A DNA stretch of 64,000 bases from Aurantiochytrium sp. KH105 (Eukaryota > Sar > Bigyra > Thraustochytrida > Thraustochytriidae): contig BGKB01000165.1 of NCBI GenBank assembly GCA_003116975.1, forward strand, positions 62,001-126,000. The letters run 5' to 3'. Position numbers and translations under genes: made by a program. The notes beneath the pieces are model-generated. The model had not been told where the DNA came from. It made no database searches and saw only the letters and a list, made by a program, of their open reading frames with translations. Positions 49,351 through 58,064 of the stretch are shown piece by piece; position 1 is the first letter of the stretch; each line of letters starts with the position of its first letter.

Positions 49351-49392
<42 letters not shown>
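49351..49392. repeat. (CTG)14 microsatellite
   Basis: Fourteen uninterrupted CTG triplets in the DHHC gene's distant 5' flank, followed by CTTCTGCTGCCGCTGCTG. Confidence 0.85.
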
Positions 49393-49395
<3 letters not shown>

Positions 49396-49787
49396 CTGCT
49401 GCCGCTGCTGATTTGCTGCAGCTTTTGCTGCGCTGACGGAGAAAGATGAATTGCCACCCTACATACTACATCACAGGCCACAATCGATTCAATTATGATG
49501 CTGTCTGTGCGTGCCGTGGCTGAAATACTGACTCCGTGGCCCCTTCTTCAAGTTGCAGGTGTCGCGATACCAGCGCGCACTGGACGGCCCGTCCCTGCGC
49601 CGCAAATAGGCCCTATTCGCGCCACCTAATAGACCGGTTCGTGCGGACTCCCCCTCCCCCGTGTGTGTGCAGGCGCGAGGCGAGGAGAACCTCCCGAGCG
49701 AGACGGCGGGAGGGAGACCCGTTGCCCCCCCCCGCGCGCGCGCTCCGGTGGCAGCAGCGCGCCAAACGGATAGCCCGCGCGGCGAAG

Positions 49788-50519
49788 ATGCCCGCGATGG
49801 TGCGCAAGAACGGCTTGCACCCGCCGTTCACGGTGCCGGTGCTCCTCGCGTGGGTCGGCCAGGCGACCAGTTTCTTCATCTGCGGCGCCGTCTTGTACCT
49901 CCTCAGCGAGACCTGGGCGACGGTGATTGCGGTCCTGCTCATGGTTTCTGTCACGGGCTTATGGTTCTACGTGCAAGGCGTCGACCCAGCCCAGCCAGGA
50001 GGCTTTCCCCTCCCTTGCTTTCGCACCTCTCAAGCCAAGGCACGCTACTGCGCCGTCTGCAAAAAGGTGGTCCCAGGCCTCGACCACCACTGCCCTTGGC
50101 TCGGTCATTGCGTCGGCACGCGCAACTATCTTCAGTTCTATCTCCTTAGTGTCATGGGCTGGGTCTGCGCTGCATGGCAGTGTGTCATAGGCCTTTACTT
50201 GGTCCTCGACGAGACCTCGCGCGAGCAGGGCATCGCACGTGCCCAAGGCTCCAAGACCACCTTTGCTGCTATCCTCGGGGTGCATTTCCTTTGCTCTGTC
50301 ATCATTCTCTCCTCGTACATTAGTCTTTGGGCCTTTCATACTTATTTGCTCTACATTGGCAAGGGAACATACATGTATATGATCGACCAGAGCAACGCGC
50401 GTCGCGGGCTTGGTCAGGCTACAAAGGCTGCCAAGCCCAGCGCAACTGCACCCGCGAACCAAGAGTCTACACAAGGTGCTAGCGCGGAACAAGAACACGT
50501 AGATAGCTCACCCGTTTAG
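49788..50519 (+). CDS. DHHC palmitoyltransferase with a compact cysteine domain
   Basis: Predicted 243 aa from the ATG at 49788 (49797 is possible; upstream codons are Arg/Pro-rich). Two hydrophobic helices (about 17-38 and 42-62), then the catalytic DHHC at 99-102 (GLDHHCPWLGHCVGTRNY), followed by two more helices (about 118-140 and 165-190), the usual four-pass layout. The enzyme S-acylates protein cysteines at membranes. Only C88 and C91 precede the DHHC, 7 residues away, so the HHCxxCxxCV segment of the standard roughly 50-residue domain is absent. Shortened domains of this kind are known in some protists and plants. Length is on the short side for the family. Confidence 0.88.
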   Translation: MPAMVRKNGLHPPFTVPVLLAWVGQATSFFICGAVLYLLSETWATVIAVLLMVSVTGLWFYVQGVDPAQPGGFPLPCFRTSQAKARYCAVCKKVVPGLDHHCPWLGHCVGTRNYLQFYLLSVMGWVCAAWQCVIGLYLVLDETSREQGIARAQGSKTTFAAILGVHFLCSVIILSSYISLWAFHTYLLYIGKGTYMYMIDQSNARRGLGQATKAAKPSATAPANQESTQGASAEQEHVDSSPV

Positions 50520-51175
50520 TCACGCTCACAACTCGTACTCTCGCTCAAGAATATGAAAGGTTGCAAAGCCCCTTCCATTGGCAGACCAAAATCATGCGCA
50601 TGCACACAAAGTAAACTCCATCGGGTTCCAACGCTTCTTCTTTTTTCACCCTCCTCTTCTTCATGCGAAAGCTCAGAGTTTGTCTCCAAGGCGATGCTCG
50701 CCATGCTCGCAGCTCGCATGCTCCCTCACACTTTGCGAAAAGGGACGTGCTCACACTCGCTAATCGTTCGCATCACAGAGCGAGTCCCGCGAAGCAAATT
50801 CCCGTTTCTTCTTGGCATTACTGTCCTTCAAATGTTTCTCGATGGACAGCACAGCGATGCCACCAAGGGCATCGTCTCCCCTCCCCCCCCCCCCCCCCCC
50901 CCAAAAAAAAGATAAGACAAAACGTACGCAGAGAATTCCTGTAGATTGTTTTGTGTAATTTATGAAAAGTGTTGCCGCCGCTTCATGCTTTCTTGGGTTT
51001 TGATCATACAAGTCTGACCCTACAAGACATTTGTGTGCATCTGAGATCGGCTTGAATAGGCTTCTTCGTTTGGTCAAACACCAAGAATCAAAAGGGCATT
51101 TTCCAACAAAACAAAAGATTAAGGCGTACCATCCTCCATCTCAGGTCAAAGGCTAATGATCAAATGGAGAGTGGC
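50520..51175. other. Convergent 3' region with a poly-C/poly-A junction
   Basis: About 656 bp between the DHHC and methyltransferase stops. A C-run of about 19 bases is directly followed by eight A (about 50884-50910). No gene is seen. Confidence 0.5.
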
Positions 51176-51967
51176 CTATGCAGAAGAAGAAGAAGAAGAA
51201 GAAGAAGAAGAATGCGCTGCAGCTTTGGTTTGCGTAATGAAAAAATATCCCATGCCGTGATCAATCTGCTGGATCGCCGGCGGCGAAAGGCCATCGTGCT
51301 CCAAATAACGCTTGCGAAAGTGAGGCTGCTGAAACGTGATTTGTACAAAAACACCACCTGGTACAAGCACACGCGTCACCGCGTCCATCATTGCAGCAGT
51401 GTCCTTGCGCGTTTCTTCATTGGGGTTCCACGGATCGCCTTCATCCGTGACAAGAGCGTCCATGGCAGCCTTGTCCACCACAAAGTCGAAACTTGCATCG
51501 GCAAATCCTGACAGAGACCGCATGTCCATCGTTTCCCACGTCAAGTCCGGGTATCGCGCGCGCATGCTCAAAATCACAGTCTCTGAAAAGTCGATGCTTG
51601 TTACCTGTCTCGCCACCTGCACGTCTCCATCATCCTCCGATCCCCCCTGCGCCAGAGAATCAGAGAACCCCGAATTTCCGCAGCCAACGACCAGAACTCT
51701 AATGGCATCATTTCCTTCCTTCTTGCCCGCCGCAAGCACGGGCTCCAGCAGGTGCGCCACCACGCCGTAGTCGGCCAACCACTCGTACGCCTCTTCCCGT
51801 GCGAAGCGGGCCTCCCAGTACTCGCGCGTCTTGTACACGCGGTTGTCCGCTGGTGGCTCGTGCTCCTTGTCCTCGTCCTCGTTCTTGCCCTTGCCCGGCT
51901 CCCCTGCGGTCTCCGCGTCCTGCTCCTGCTGCGTCTCGGCCGCGAGCGCGGCTTCCTCGCGCTCCAT
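51176..51967 (-). CDS. eEF1A lysine methyltransferase-like (EEF1AKMT4/METTL13-type)
   Basis: Predicted 263 aa from the ATG at 51967; upstream in-frame sequence is repeat-derived. An acidic, disordered head (1-45) precedes YKTREYWEARFAREEAYEWL, then the SAM-binding VLVVGCGNSGFSDSL and the acidic-loop VTSIDFSETVILSM. The family block FDFVVDKAAMDAL, followed by GDPWNP and VLVPGGVFVQITFQQPHFRK, gives a class I methyltransferase of the EEF1AKMT4/METTL13 N-domain type, where animal enzymes methylate eEF1A lysines. The C-terminus ends in a Ser run encoded by a (TCT)n repeat (51182-51212). The target here is inferred. It is divergent from GCN2, with 364 bp between starts. Confidence 0.87.
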   Translation of the reverse strand: MEREEAALAAETQQEQDAETAGEPGKGKNEDEDKEHEPPADNRVYKTREYWEARFAREEAYEWLADYGVVAHLLEPVLAAGKKEGNDAIRVLVVGCGNSGFSDSLAQGGSEDDGDVQVARQVTSIDFSETVILSMRARYPDLTWETMDMRSLSGFADASFDFVVDKAAMDALVTDEGDPWNPNEETRKDTAAMMDAVTRVLVPGGVFVQITFQQPHFRKRYLEHDGLSPPAIQQIDHGMGYFFITQTKAAAHSSSSSSSSSSA

Positions 51968-52331
51968 CCTGCCTGCTTGGCTTGGCTTGGCTTTGCTTGG
52001 CTTGGCTTTCCTTTTGTCTTGTCTTGTCTCGTTGTCTTCCCGTCTTGTCTTGTCTGGTTGGAAAAACAAGGCAGGCCCAAGCAAAGCAAGCAAGCACGCA
52101 AGGCCCACGTCGAAAGGAAGAAGAACAAGAGGTCCGTCTCGGGCGCGGCTCTGGCAGCGACGTGAGCTGCCCGGTCCCAGAGGCCGGCGACGGACCGCCC
52201 TGTCGAGGGTGAACATACGCAACACGTCGAGGCCGCACGAGACGAGACGAGACGAGACGAGACGAGACGAAACGCAGAGGTGGCACAGCAAGCGAAATCA
52301 GAGCAACGAAGAGCGCGCGTGACCCACGCTC
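51968..52331. promoter_or_regulatory. Bidirectional promoter region (methyltransferase / GCN2)
   Basis: 364 bp between divergent start codons. It contains GGCTT/TGCTT pentamers near 51975-52010 on the methyltransferase side and a (GACGA)n array near 52237-52270 on the GCN2 side. No classical core motif is recognised. Confidence 0.5.
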
Positions 52332-55300
52332 ATGCCCAAGCGAAGAGGGAAACCCAGCCGCAACGGAGGCATCACGGGCCAGGGCCATGGCCCCGCGAGC
52401 CCGGTAGCCGTCAAATCCGCGTCTGCGCGCAATCTCGTCAACAGCAATGGTACCCTCAAGACCGACGATCCATGCGGCCCTCGCGAGGTCAACGAGGCGG
52501 CCGAAGAAGAAATGCTCGTGCTCGAATCCATCTTTGGCGGCGAAATCGTGCGCGATGGCCACGTCTGGGGACAACCAAGAATCAAAATACTCGTGCAACC
52601 CCACCTCTCACAGCGAGGAGGCCCACAAGCTCACGAGAATGTGCTCAAGGCTGAGCTCGAGGTGGTTTACACCAAAGCCTATCCGCGCACGCCCCCCACA
52701 ATCAAGGTGCTCCAAGCACAAGGTATCAAACAGGAGAGCGCCAAGCTACTCGAGAAAGCCATTCGCCAAGAAGGACTCGCAAAGGCTGGCCCAGATGCCG
52801 AACCATTTTTGTATGATATTGTGCAGACCACGCAGGCCTTTCTTCTCGAACATCGCGTGCGCACGACCTCGTTTTACGAAGAGTTTCAGGCCAAAGAGGC
52901 CCGAGTCGCAGCACAGCAGCGCGTGCTCGAGGCGCAGCGAGTCGAACAGGAACGCCGCAAGGCTGCCAACCTCCATGCCCGCGTCGATCGCGCGCTTGAT
53001 GCCCCTGCGATCCCGTCTCCCCTCCTCGCCGCGGTGCAATCTGACCCGCTCACAGCCCGCCCTTCTTCGCAACGACAGGAGGACCTCGACGCGGAACCAA
53101 TGCTTCCACTCGCGCTACCTCCAGGCGCGGGGCCCTCCACAAATTCGCGCTACCTCAAGGACTTCGATGAGCTCCAGGTCCTTGGGGTTGGAGGCTTTGG
53201 CAAGGTCGTCAAGGCTCGCAACCGTCTTGACGGCCGTGTCTATGCCATTAAGAAGATCAAGTTCGAGGGCAGTGAAAACGACATGAAGCTTTTGCGCGAG
53301 GTTACTTCGCTCGCAAAAATGTCACACCAATACATTGTACGCTATTACCAAGCCTGGGTCGAAGAGACTGAAGATGATGATAGTGATAGTGACGGCGATG
53401 ACTATGACGATGGTTTTGGCACTGACTCGGTCACGACAGGCCAGCGGTCTTCGCGAGGCCCCATCTCGCATTTGCTCACGTCTTCGACGACCCCAAATTC
53501 GAAAAAACCTTTTCCCCCATCTTCTTCTTCCGACACTTCCTCTCACGCAGGGGGCTTTCTATTCTCGCCTGCCTCAGTCTCCAAGTCTGGGTCGAGCGCC
53601 GAAGCCAGCGACGAGTCTGACGTGGAGTCTGAAGCCTCATCCTCCTCGTCCTCGTCGTCATCTGCCTCATCTGCGGCCGAGTCAGAATCAGGATCTGAAG
53701 CGGGCCCATCCTCAGACTCGGACGCGGCTTCCGACTCGGCGTCCTCGAACGACTTTCCCTCTGTTGGCTATGACTTTGGCGACTGGTCCGATGAAGAAGG
53801 CCTAGGCGCGGACGAGACCCTCGATCAGGCTGCGAGTGGACTATCCTCGTCAGGATTCCGCTATGCAGGAGCGAGCAACTCATTGGCGCGGCTCTCTGCG
53901 CGCGGTGAAGAAGCTGACTTGCATGAGGCATCATCCGGAAAACATGGACCCAATGACGAAGAGCAGCCGCGCATTCGTCAGACTCTCTACATTCAAATGG
54001 AGTATTGCTCCGGGCAGACGCTGCGGCAGGTCATCGACGAAGGAAGACTGGCCGGCCAGCAAATTACCGTCTGGAAACTCTTTCGCCAGCTTTGCGAAGC
54101 GCTCGTGTATGTACACGAAACCTGCCACTTCATCCACCGAGATCTCAAGCCCGACAATGTCTTTCTCGACGAGCATGGCAATGTAAAGCTTGGTGATTTC
54201 GGCCTTGCCATCACATCTACCCCGGCTTCGGCCCACGCTGCCGCGGTCGCTGTGGCCGCAAGAGTAGCAGCCGCCGCTGCAGACGCCGCCACCGCTGCCG
54301 ACGCAACGACAGATGCGGACGCCAGGAACACTCCCACTGGCAAAAGCAAAGCATCAAAAGCAACAAAGGAGGCAAATGACAAAACCAGGACCAAAAAGAA
54401 GGGGAAAACCAAAAAGAAAGCAGCGGCGAAGACGACGACGCAGGATCAGGCCATCCAGAAAAAATCCGCCTCTGCCACTTCCCGCAAAGAATTTGGTTCC
54501 GCCATCCCAGACCTGACTGAAGACGGCAAGACTGGCGGCGTTGGGACAGCACTCTACCGCGCGCAAGAGGTGCTCTCGGGCCGGTACAGCGAAAAATGCG
54601 ACATGTGGAGCCTTGGGATCATTCTTTTCGAGATGCTTTTGCCGCCTTTCCCCACAAGTTTGGAGCGTATACGCACACTGATGGAACTTCGCGAACATGG
54701 TCGCGTAGAGTCGGTCTCGCTTCCGCGAAAAACGTTGCATCTGATCCAAGATCTCTTGGCGCACGACCCGGACAAGCGTCCGAGCGCGCAGACAGTGATT
54801 GGAAGGATACCGCACAAGCTGGAGACCGAGGAGCGGTACTTTGACGAAGTCCTACGTGTCGTACGGTCCTCGGACGCCTCGCCTCTGTACAGCCGCCTCA
54901 TGGACGCTCTTTTCACCCAGCGCACGCGCGATGAGGTCTTTTTCACCTATGACGCCGCCCTTTTGCAGGACCAGTCGGCTGTGGACCATTTGGCGCATGG
55001 CCGCGAGCTTGCAGCACAAATGGCTGCATTTGGCGAGATGCAGCAAGCCTTTGCGCGTTTCGGGGCGATTCCCTTTTCTGCCCCCTTGCTCACTCCGAAA
55101 CGAGCCGCGCCGCTTTCTGCTGCTGCGGCAACCGTGACGGGTAATCTATCCCAAGAACCGCAAGACCCTTCCACTACGCAGCTCATGGATGCACAGGGCA
55201 CAATCGTGGAGCTCCCGCGCAATCTTACGCGTCCCTTTGCACGATACCTCGCTTTGCGCGGCAACGTTCTCTACATGAAGCGTTACGAGGGCTCACGCGT

Positions 55301-56615
55301 GTACTCCACGGCCGAACGCAACAACAACAGACTCGGCGGCCAGCCTCGGTCCAAGTTTCAGGCGGCATTGGATGTCGTCGCACCACTGGCCGATCTGGAG
55401 ACAATTGATGGCTTTGCATCCGCGTGGCGCTCCGACTTTTTTCACGGCATGCTTGATGCCCTCGGCCAGGGCGCGAAATTGCCTGACGGCTGGCCGCCGG
55501 CGCCCGGCCTTGCCGTCGTGTATATTCAAGACTACAAACTTCAGCGTCGCGCGCTCCGCCGCGTTTGCGGCATCGACCTCGATGATCCCAAAGTCGACGC
55601 AGCGCATGTTCTCAGCACGCTCGACGCCGTGCACAGCGCGACCTCGTGGCCAGCCGCGCGCAAACGACTCGTGGCTTCTCGCCTCTTTTCCCAAAAACAA
55701 CTTGCCACGCTTCGTCCCTTTATCGTTGCGGAGGCTCCAAAGAAGACTCCCAAAAAGCAAAAGAAGGGCCACAACAAAGCCTCCCCGGACGATGAAGACA
55801 GTGTCGCATCAGAAGATGCTGACAAATCCGCAAACGAAGCGGCAGAGAAACAAAGGGAACTGCTCAAGCTTTTTGGTGACGAAAGCGAAACGCGGCACCT
55901 GCAGGAACTTCTCCAAGAACCGAGCTTTTGCTGCAAGTTTCGTCCGTGGTTGGCGCCCATTCCGGGCATGACTTCGGGTCTCTTTTTCGCTATTTTGCTT
56001 CGGGCGCCACAACCTCAAGGCGCCTCCGTGAACAAGCGCCGCGCACGGATCAATACCACAGACGATTCGGATGGCGCGCGTCATGCAAAGGCACCCTTGC
56101 GTCATCAATCGAGCAGTATTTGTGCGCAGTACGGCGGCGGCGAATTCTACGTGGCTGCAACTGGGGGGCGCTACGACGATTTGGTACGTAGCTACCAAAT
56201 GCAGGACTATCATTTGGAAAGCTCGCGATTTGGCCCAAGCAAGGCCTGCTTGGGTGTGCGTTACCACCTTGAACGCATCGCGCACCATCGTAGCACAAAT
56301 CTCCCCTCAATTGTGTCAGTCCTTGTTGCCGCTCCCTCCGACGACGAGCCCACCTCTGCGGGGGACTGTGCGCAACTCGCGCGTCTTCTTCGTGAGCAGG
56401 GTGTTGGTGCCGATTGGGTTCATCCATTTGTGCACTCACCAGCCACTAGCGATATCATTTTGCGGTATTGTAGGCAGCGTGGGATTCCTCTTGTGATCAA
56501 TAAACGCCGCGCCAGCTATCGTGTGCGGGGCGCGCGCTCTTTTCAGGACAAAGAGTTCATTCACTGGGAGCAAGTTGTCAATTACGTCGAGTCTGTACTT
56601 GCCGGTGACACCTGA
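52332..56615 (+). CDS. GCN2: GCN2-type eIF2-alpha kinase
   Basis: A 1427-aa protein. An RWD domain (about 55-180, NEAAEEEMLVLESIFGGE) is followed by the kinase from about 273: glycine loop GVGGFGKV, VAIK-like YAIKKIKF, a 200-residue Ser/Asp-rich insert (about 346-546), HRDLKPDNV (about 600), GDFGLA (about 620), then VGTALYRAQEV (about 735) and CDMWSLGIILFEM. The Pro of the APE motif is Gln. About 85 extra Ala/Thr- and Lys-rich residues sit in the activation segment. From about 850 is a HisRS-like region (FARYLALRGNVLYMKRYEGS; ATGGRYDDL) as in GCN2. The family senses uncharged tRNA and phosphorylates eIF2-alpha to curb translation. The start is the first Met. The Ser/Asp kinase insert is in the position known in other GCN2s. 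Confidence 0.95.
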   Translation: MPKRRGKPSRNGGITGQGHGPASPVAVKSASARNLVNSNGTLKTDDPCGPREVNEAAEEEMLVLESIFGGEIVRDGHVWGQPRIKILVQPHLSQRGGPQAHENVLKAELEVVYTKAYPRTPPTIKVLQAQGIKQESAKLLEKAIRQEGLAKAGPDAEPFLYDIVQTTQAFLLEHRVRTTSFYEEFQAKEARVAAQQRVLEAQRVEQERRKAANLHARVDRALDAPAIPSPLLAAVQSDPLTARPSSQRQEDLDAEPMLPLALPPGAGPSTNSRYLKDFDELQVLGVGGFGKVVKARNRLDGRVYAIKKIKFEGSENDMKLLREVTSLAKMSHQYIVRYYQAWVEETEDDDSDSDGDDYDDGFGTDSVTTGQRSSRGPISHLLTSSTTPNSKKPFPPSSSSDTSSHAGGFLFSPASVSKSGSSAEASDESDVESEASSSSSSSSSASSAAESESGSEAGPSSDSDAASDSASSNDFPSVGYDFGDWSDEEGLGADETLDQAASGLSSSGFRYAGASNSLARLSARGEEADLHEASSGKHGPNDEEQPRIRQTLYIQMEYCSGQTLRQVIDEGRLAGQQITVWKLFRQLCEALVYVHETCHFIHRDLKPDNVFLDEHGNVKLGDFGLAITSTPASAHAAAVAVAARVAAAAADAATAADATTDADARNTPTGKSKASKATKEANDKTRTKKKGKTKKKAAAKTTTQDQAIQKKSASATSRKEFGSAIPDLTEDGKTGGVGTALYRAQEVLSGRYSEKCDMWSLGIILFEMLLPPFPTSLERIRTLMELREHGRVESVSLPRKTLHLIQDLLAHDPDKRPSAQTVIGRIPHKLETEERYFDEVLRVVRSSDASPLYSRLMDALFTQRTRDEVFFTYDAALLQDQSAVDHLAHGRELAAQMAAFGEMQQAFARFGAIPFSAPLLTPKRAAPLSAAAATVTGNLSQEPQDPSTTQLMDAQGTIVELPRNLTRPFARYLALRGNVLYMKRYEGSRVYSTAERNNNRLGGQPRSKFQAALDVVAPLADLETIDGFASAWRSDFFHGMLDALGQGAKLPDGWPPAPGLAVVYIQDYKLQRRALRRVCGIDLDDPKVDAAHVLSTLDAVHSATSWPAARKRLVASRLFSQKQLATLRPFIVAEAPKKTPKKQKKGHNKASPDDEDSVASEDADKSANEAAEKQRELLKLFGDESETRHLQELLQEPSFCCKFRPWLAPIPGMTSGLFFAILLRAPQPQGASVNKRRARINTTDDSDGARHAKAPLRHQSSSICAQYGGGEFYVAATGGRYDDLVRSYQMQDYHLESSRFGPSKACLGVRYHLERIAHHRSTNLPSIVSVLVAAPSDDEPTSAGDCAQLARLLREQGVGADWVHPFVHSPATSDIILRYCRQRGIPLVINKRRASYRVRGARSFQDKEFIHWEQVVNYVESVLAGDT

Positions 56616-57110
56616 GCGCAAGTTTGCGTCCTCACCATCAAAATTCTACACGTTCTTCCCCCTTTCCCTCACCTAAAAACAGACGGCACTTGCAGCCAAA
56701 AAGAAACGACTTGCGTGCTCGCAGACGGGACGTCTAGACAAGCCTGAACATTGTACGTAATTTTCCATTCTTCGATCCGAACGATCTTGAGCTCAAACCT
56801 TTCGCACTTTGGTCGACACCTCCTCTTCCGAACGGCAAGAGCAAGTTGCGAAGCTACGGTTTTGAATAAAGTCGTTCTCGCGTTCTTTTCTTTGTAAAAG
56901 CATTGCCCTGCTCTGCTCTGCAATACCGCCACGTTACGTCTTCCCTTCATGTCAGAACCTTTGAGGGAATTCTTGTGTGATCGTGCAGCTTCGTTGGCAG
57001 CATCGCGGACAGCATCGCGGACAGCATCGTACTAGGCTGCTTCAACGCACAGGCAGCCAAAAAAAAAAAAAGAGAAAAAAAAAAGACGTTTCAGCCATAT
57101 TCACTCATAC
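56616..57110. other. GCN2 3' flank up to the tRNA
   Basis: A 13-base CAGCATCGCGGA unit repeats about 2.5 times near 56998-57028. A-rich runs near 57061-57085 are the T-run of the minus-strand tRNA's terminator. No gene is seen. Confidence 0.5.
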
Positions 57111-57183
57111 TAACCCTGGCGGGTATCGAACCCGCGATCTCCTGATTAGAAGTCAGGCGCCTTATCCACTTGGCCACAGGGTC
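57111..57183 (-). tRNA. tRNA-Arg (anticodon TCT)
   Basis: A 73-nt cloverleaf on the minus strand. The acceptor GACCCTG pairs with CAGGGTT (one G-U), the D stem is GCC/GGC, the anticodon stem CCTGA/TCAGG encloses loop CTTCTAA (anticodon TCT), the variable loop is AGATC, the T stem GCGGG/CCCGC encloses loop TTCGATA, and the discriminator is A. No intron or encoded CCA. Downstream T-runs (plus-strand A-runs at 57061-57085) fit Pol III termination. It decodes AGA. Confidence 0.93.
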
Positions 57184-58064
57184 TTCTGGCTAGTCTTCAC
57201 ACTGCGTGAGACGCTACACTTTCTTTTAACTAACGAGGCGACTGTTGACGGAGGCCCATGCGGCCCTTGCTTGCTCGCGGCACAGGCGAGCTCGATAGTG
57301 CAAAGCACGATGCAAAGGCGCACGGACGTTATACCATAAACGTGCATTACAAAAGCTGAGGACACAAAAGTGTCGTGTAATTCTTCTTGTGACTCCTTGC
57401 AACACAGCAAAAACTTGCAGATCGCGCCATTCCAAGCACGTATGCTGCCCAGCAGATGGCGGTACGAATCTGATGGTGCGAAACCATTGCAAAATAGTAA
57501 ATTCAACACCAAAATAGACTTTGCCTTATACCCTCAAGAATTCCGAGAGAAATGACAGTGAGAGACTTCGAGATTATAAGGAAAACAAAATCCGATTGGC
57601 TGGCAGATTTGCGATAAACGATCAAACTGTTTGATCTGAGGACGAATCTGGGGACGGAATATTCAAGCCTAGCCGGGCCGTGGCGCACTTCCTGTGTTGT
57701 CGTAATAGTTGCGGCTTCGCTGTTCCGAAAGTTGCTATCACGACCATACTTCTTCAAGCTGTCTCTGATACTTTGGCAGAGGCGCGCTCACAGCAAAGAT
57801 AGAAAAGGCGGAGACCAAGCAAACCCCTTGCGAGCTGCGACGGCCACGCGACGCGGAAGGACGCGAAGAGCTTGTGGAGGTACGAAGGCGCGTTTGCGTT
57901 GAGGTCGTGCGAAGCTGCGTCGCACGGGCTCTGCGAGAGCTACGAAACGTCAAGGGTTGGTTCATCCGAATTCGTTGGCGCGCCACAACTGCACCTGCCG
58001 CGCTTGACAACGAGCGTGAGCTGGTCGTCAAGAGCGAGAGCAAGGCAAACAAGAGCGAACAAAG
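57184..58064. other. Intergenic region upstream of the aldehyde dehydrogenase gene
   Basis: More AT-rich than its neighbours. Open frames near 57503-57757 and 57738-58772 (minus) are not supported: the second lies antisense over the ALDH gene and the first lacks any family signal. The last 200 bases are probably the ALDH 5' UTR. Confidence 0.45.

Larger units (their letters stand above)
42970..49787. other. 6.8-kb gene-poor region rich in simple repeats
   Basis: No gene is supported between the AP2 start (-) and the DHHC start (+). It holds (CGCA)n (about 43060-43082), T/C tracts (43498-43577; 46300-46380), (AAGCC)n (43714-43750), (AAGGC)n (45834-45863), (CT)n (about 45318-45342), GGCTGGCT runs, (CTG)9 and (CTG)14. 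Open frames of 260-340 codons at 43444, 46594 and 47921 translate repeats or are Arg/Ala/Pro/Ser low complexity. Two less repetitive islands (about 46570-46900 and 47430-47690) are more AT-balanced and could hide short exons or a non-coding RNA. Confidence 0.6.
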
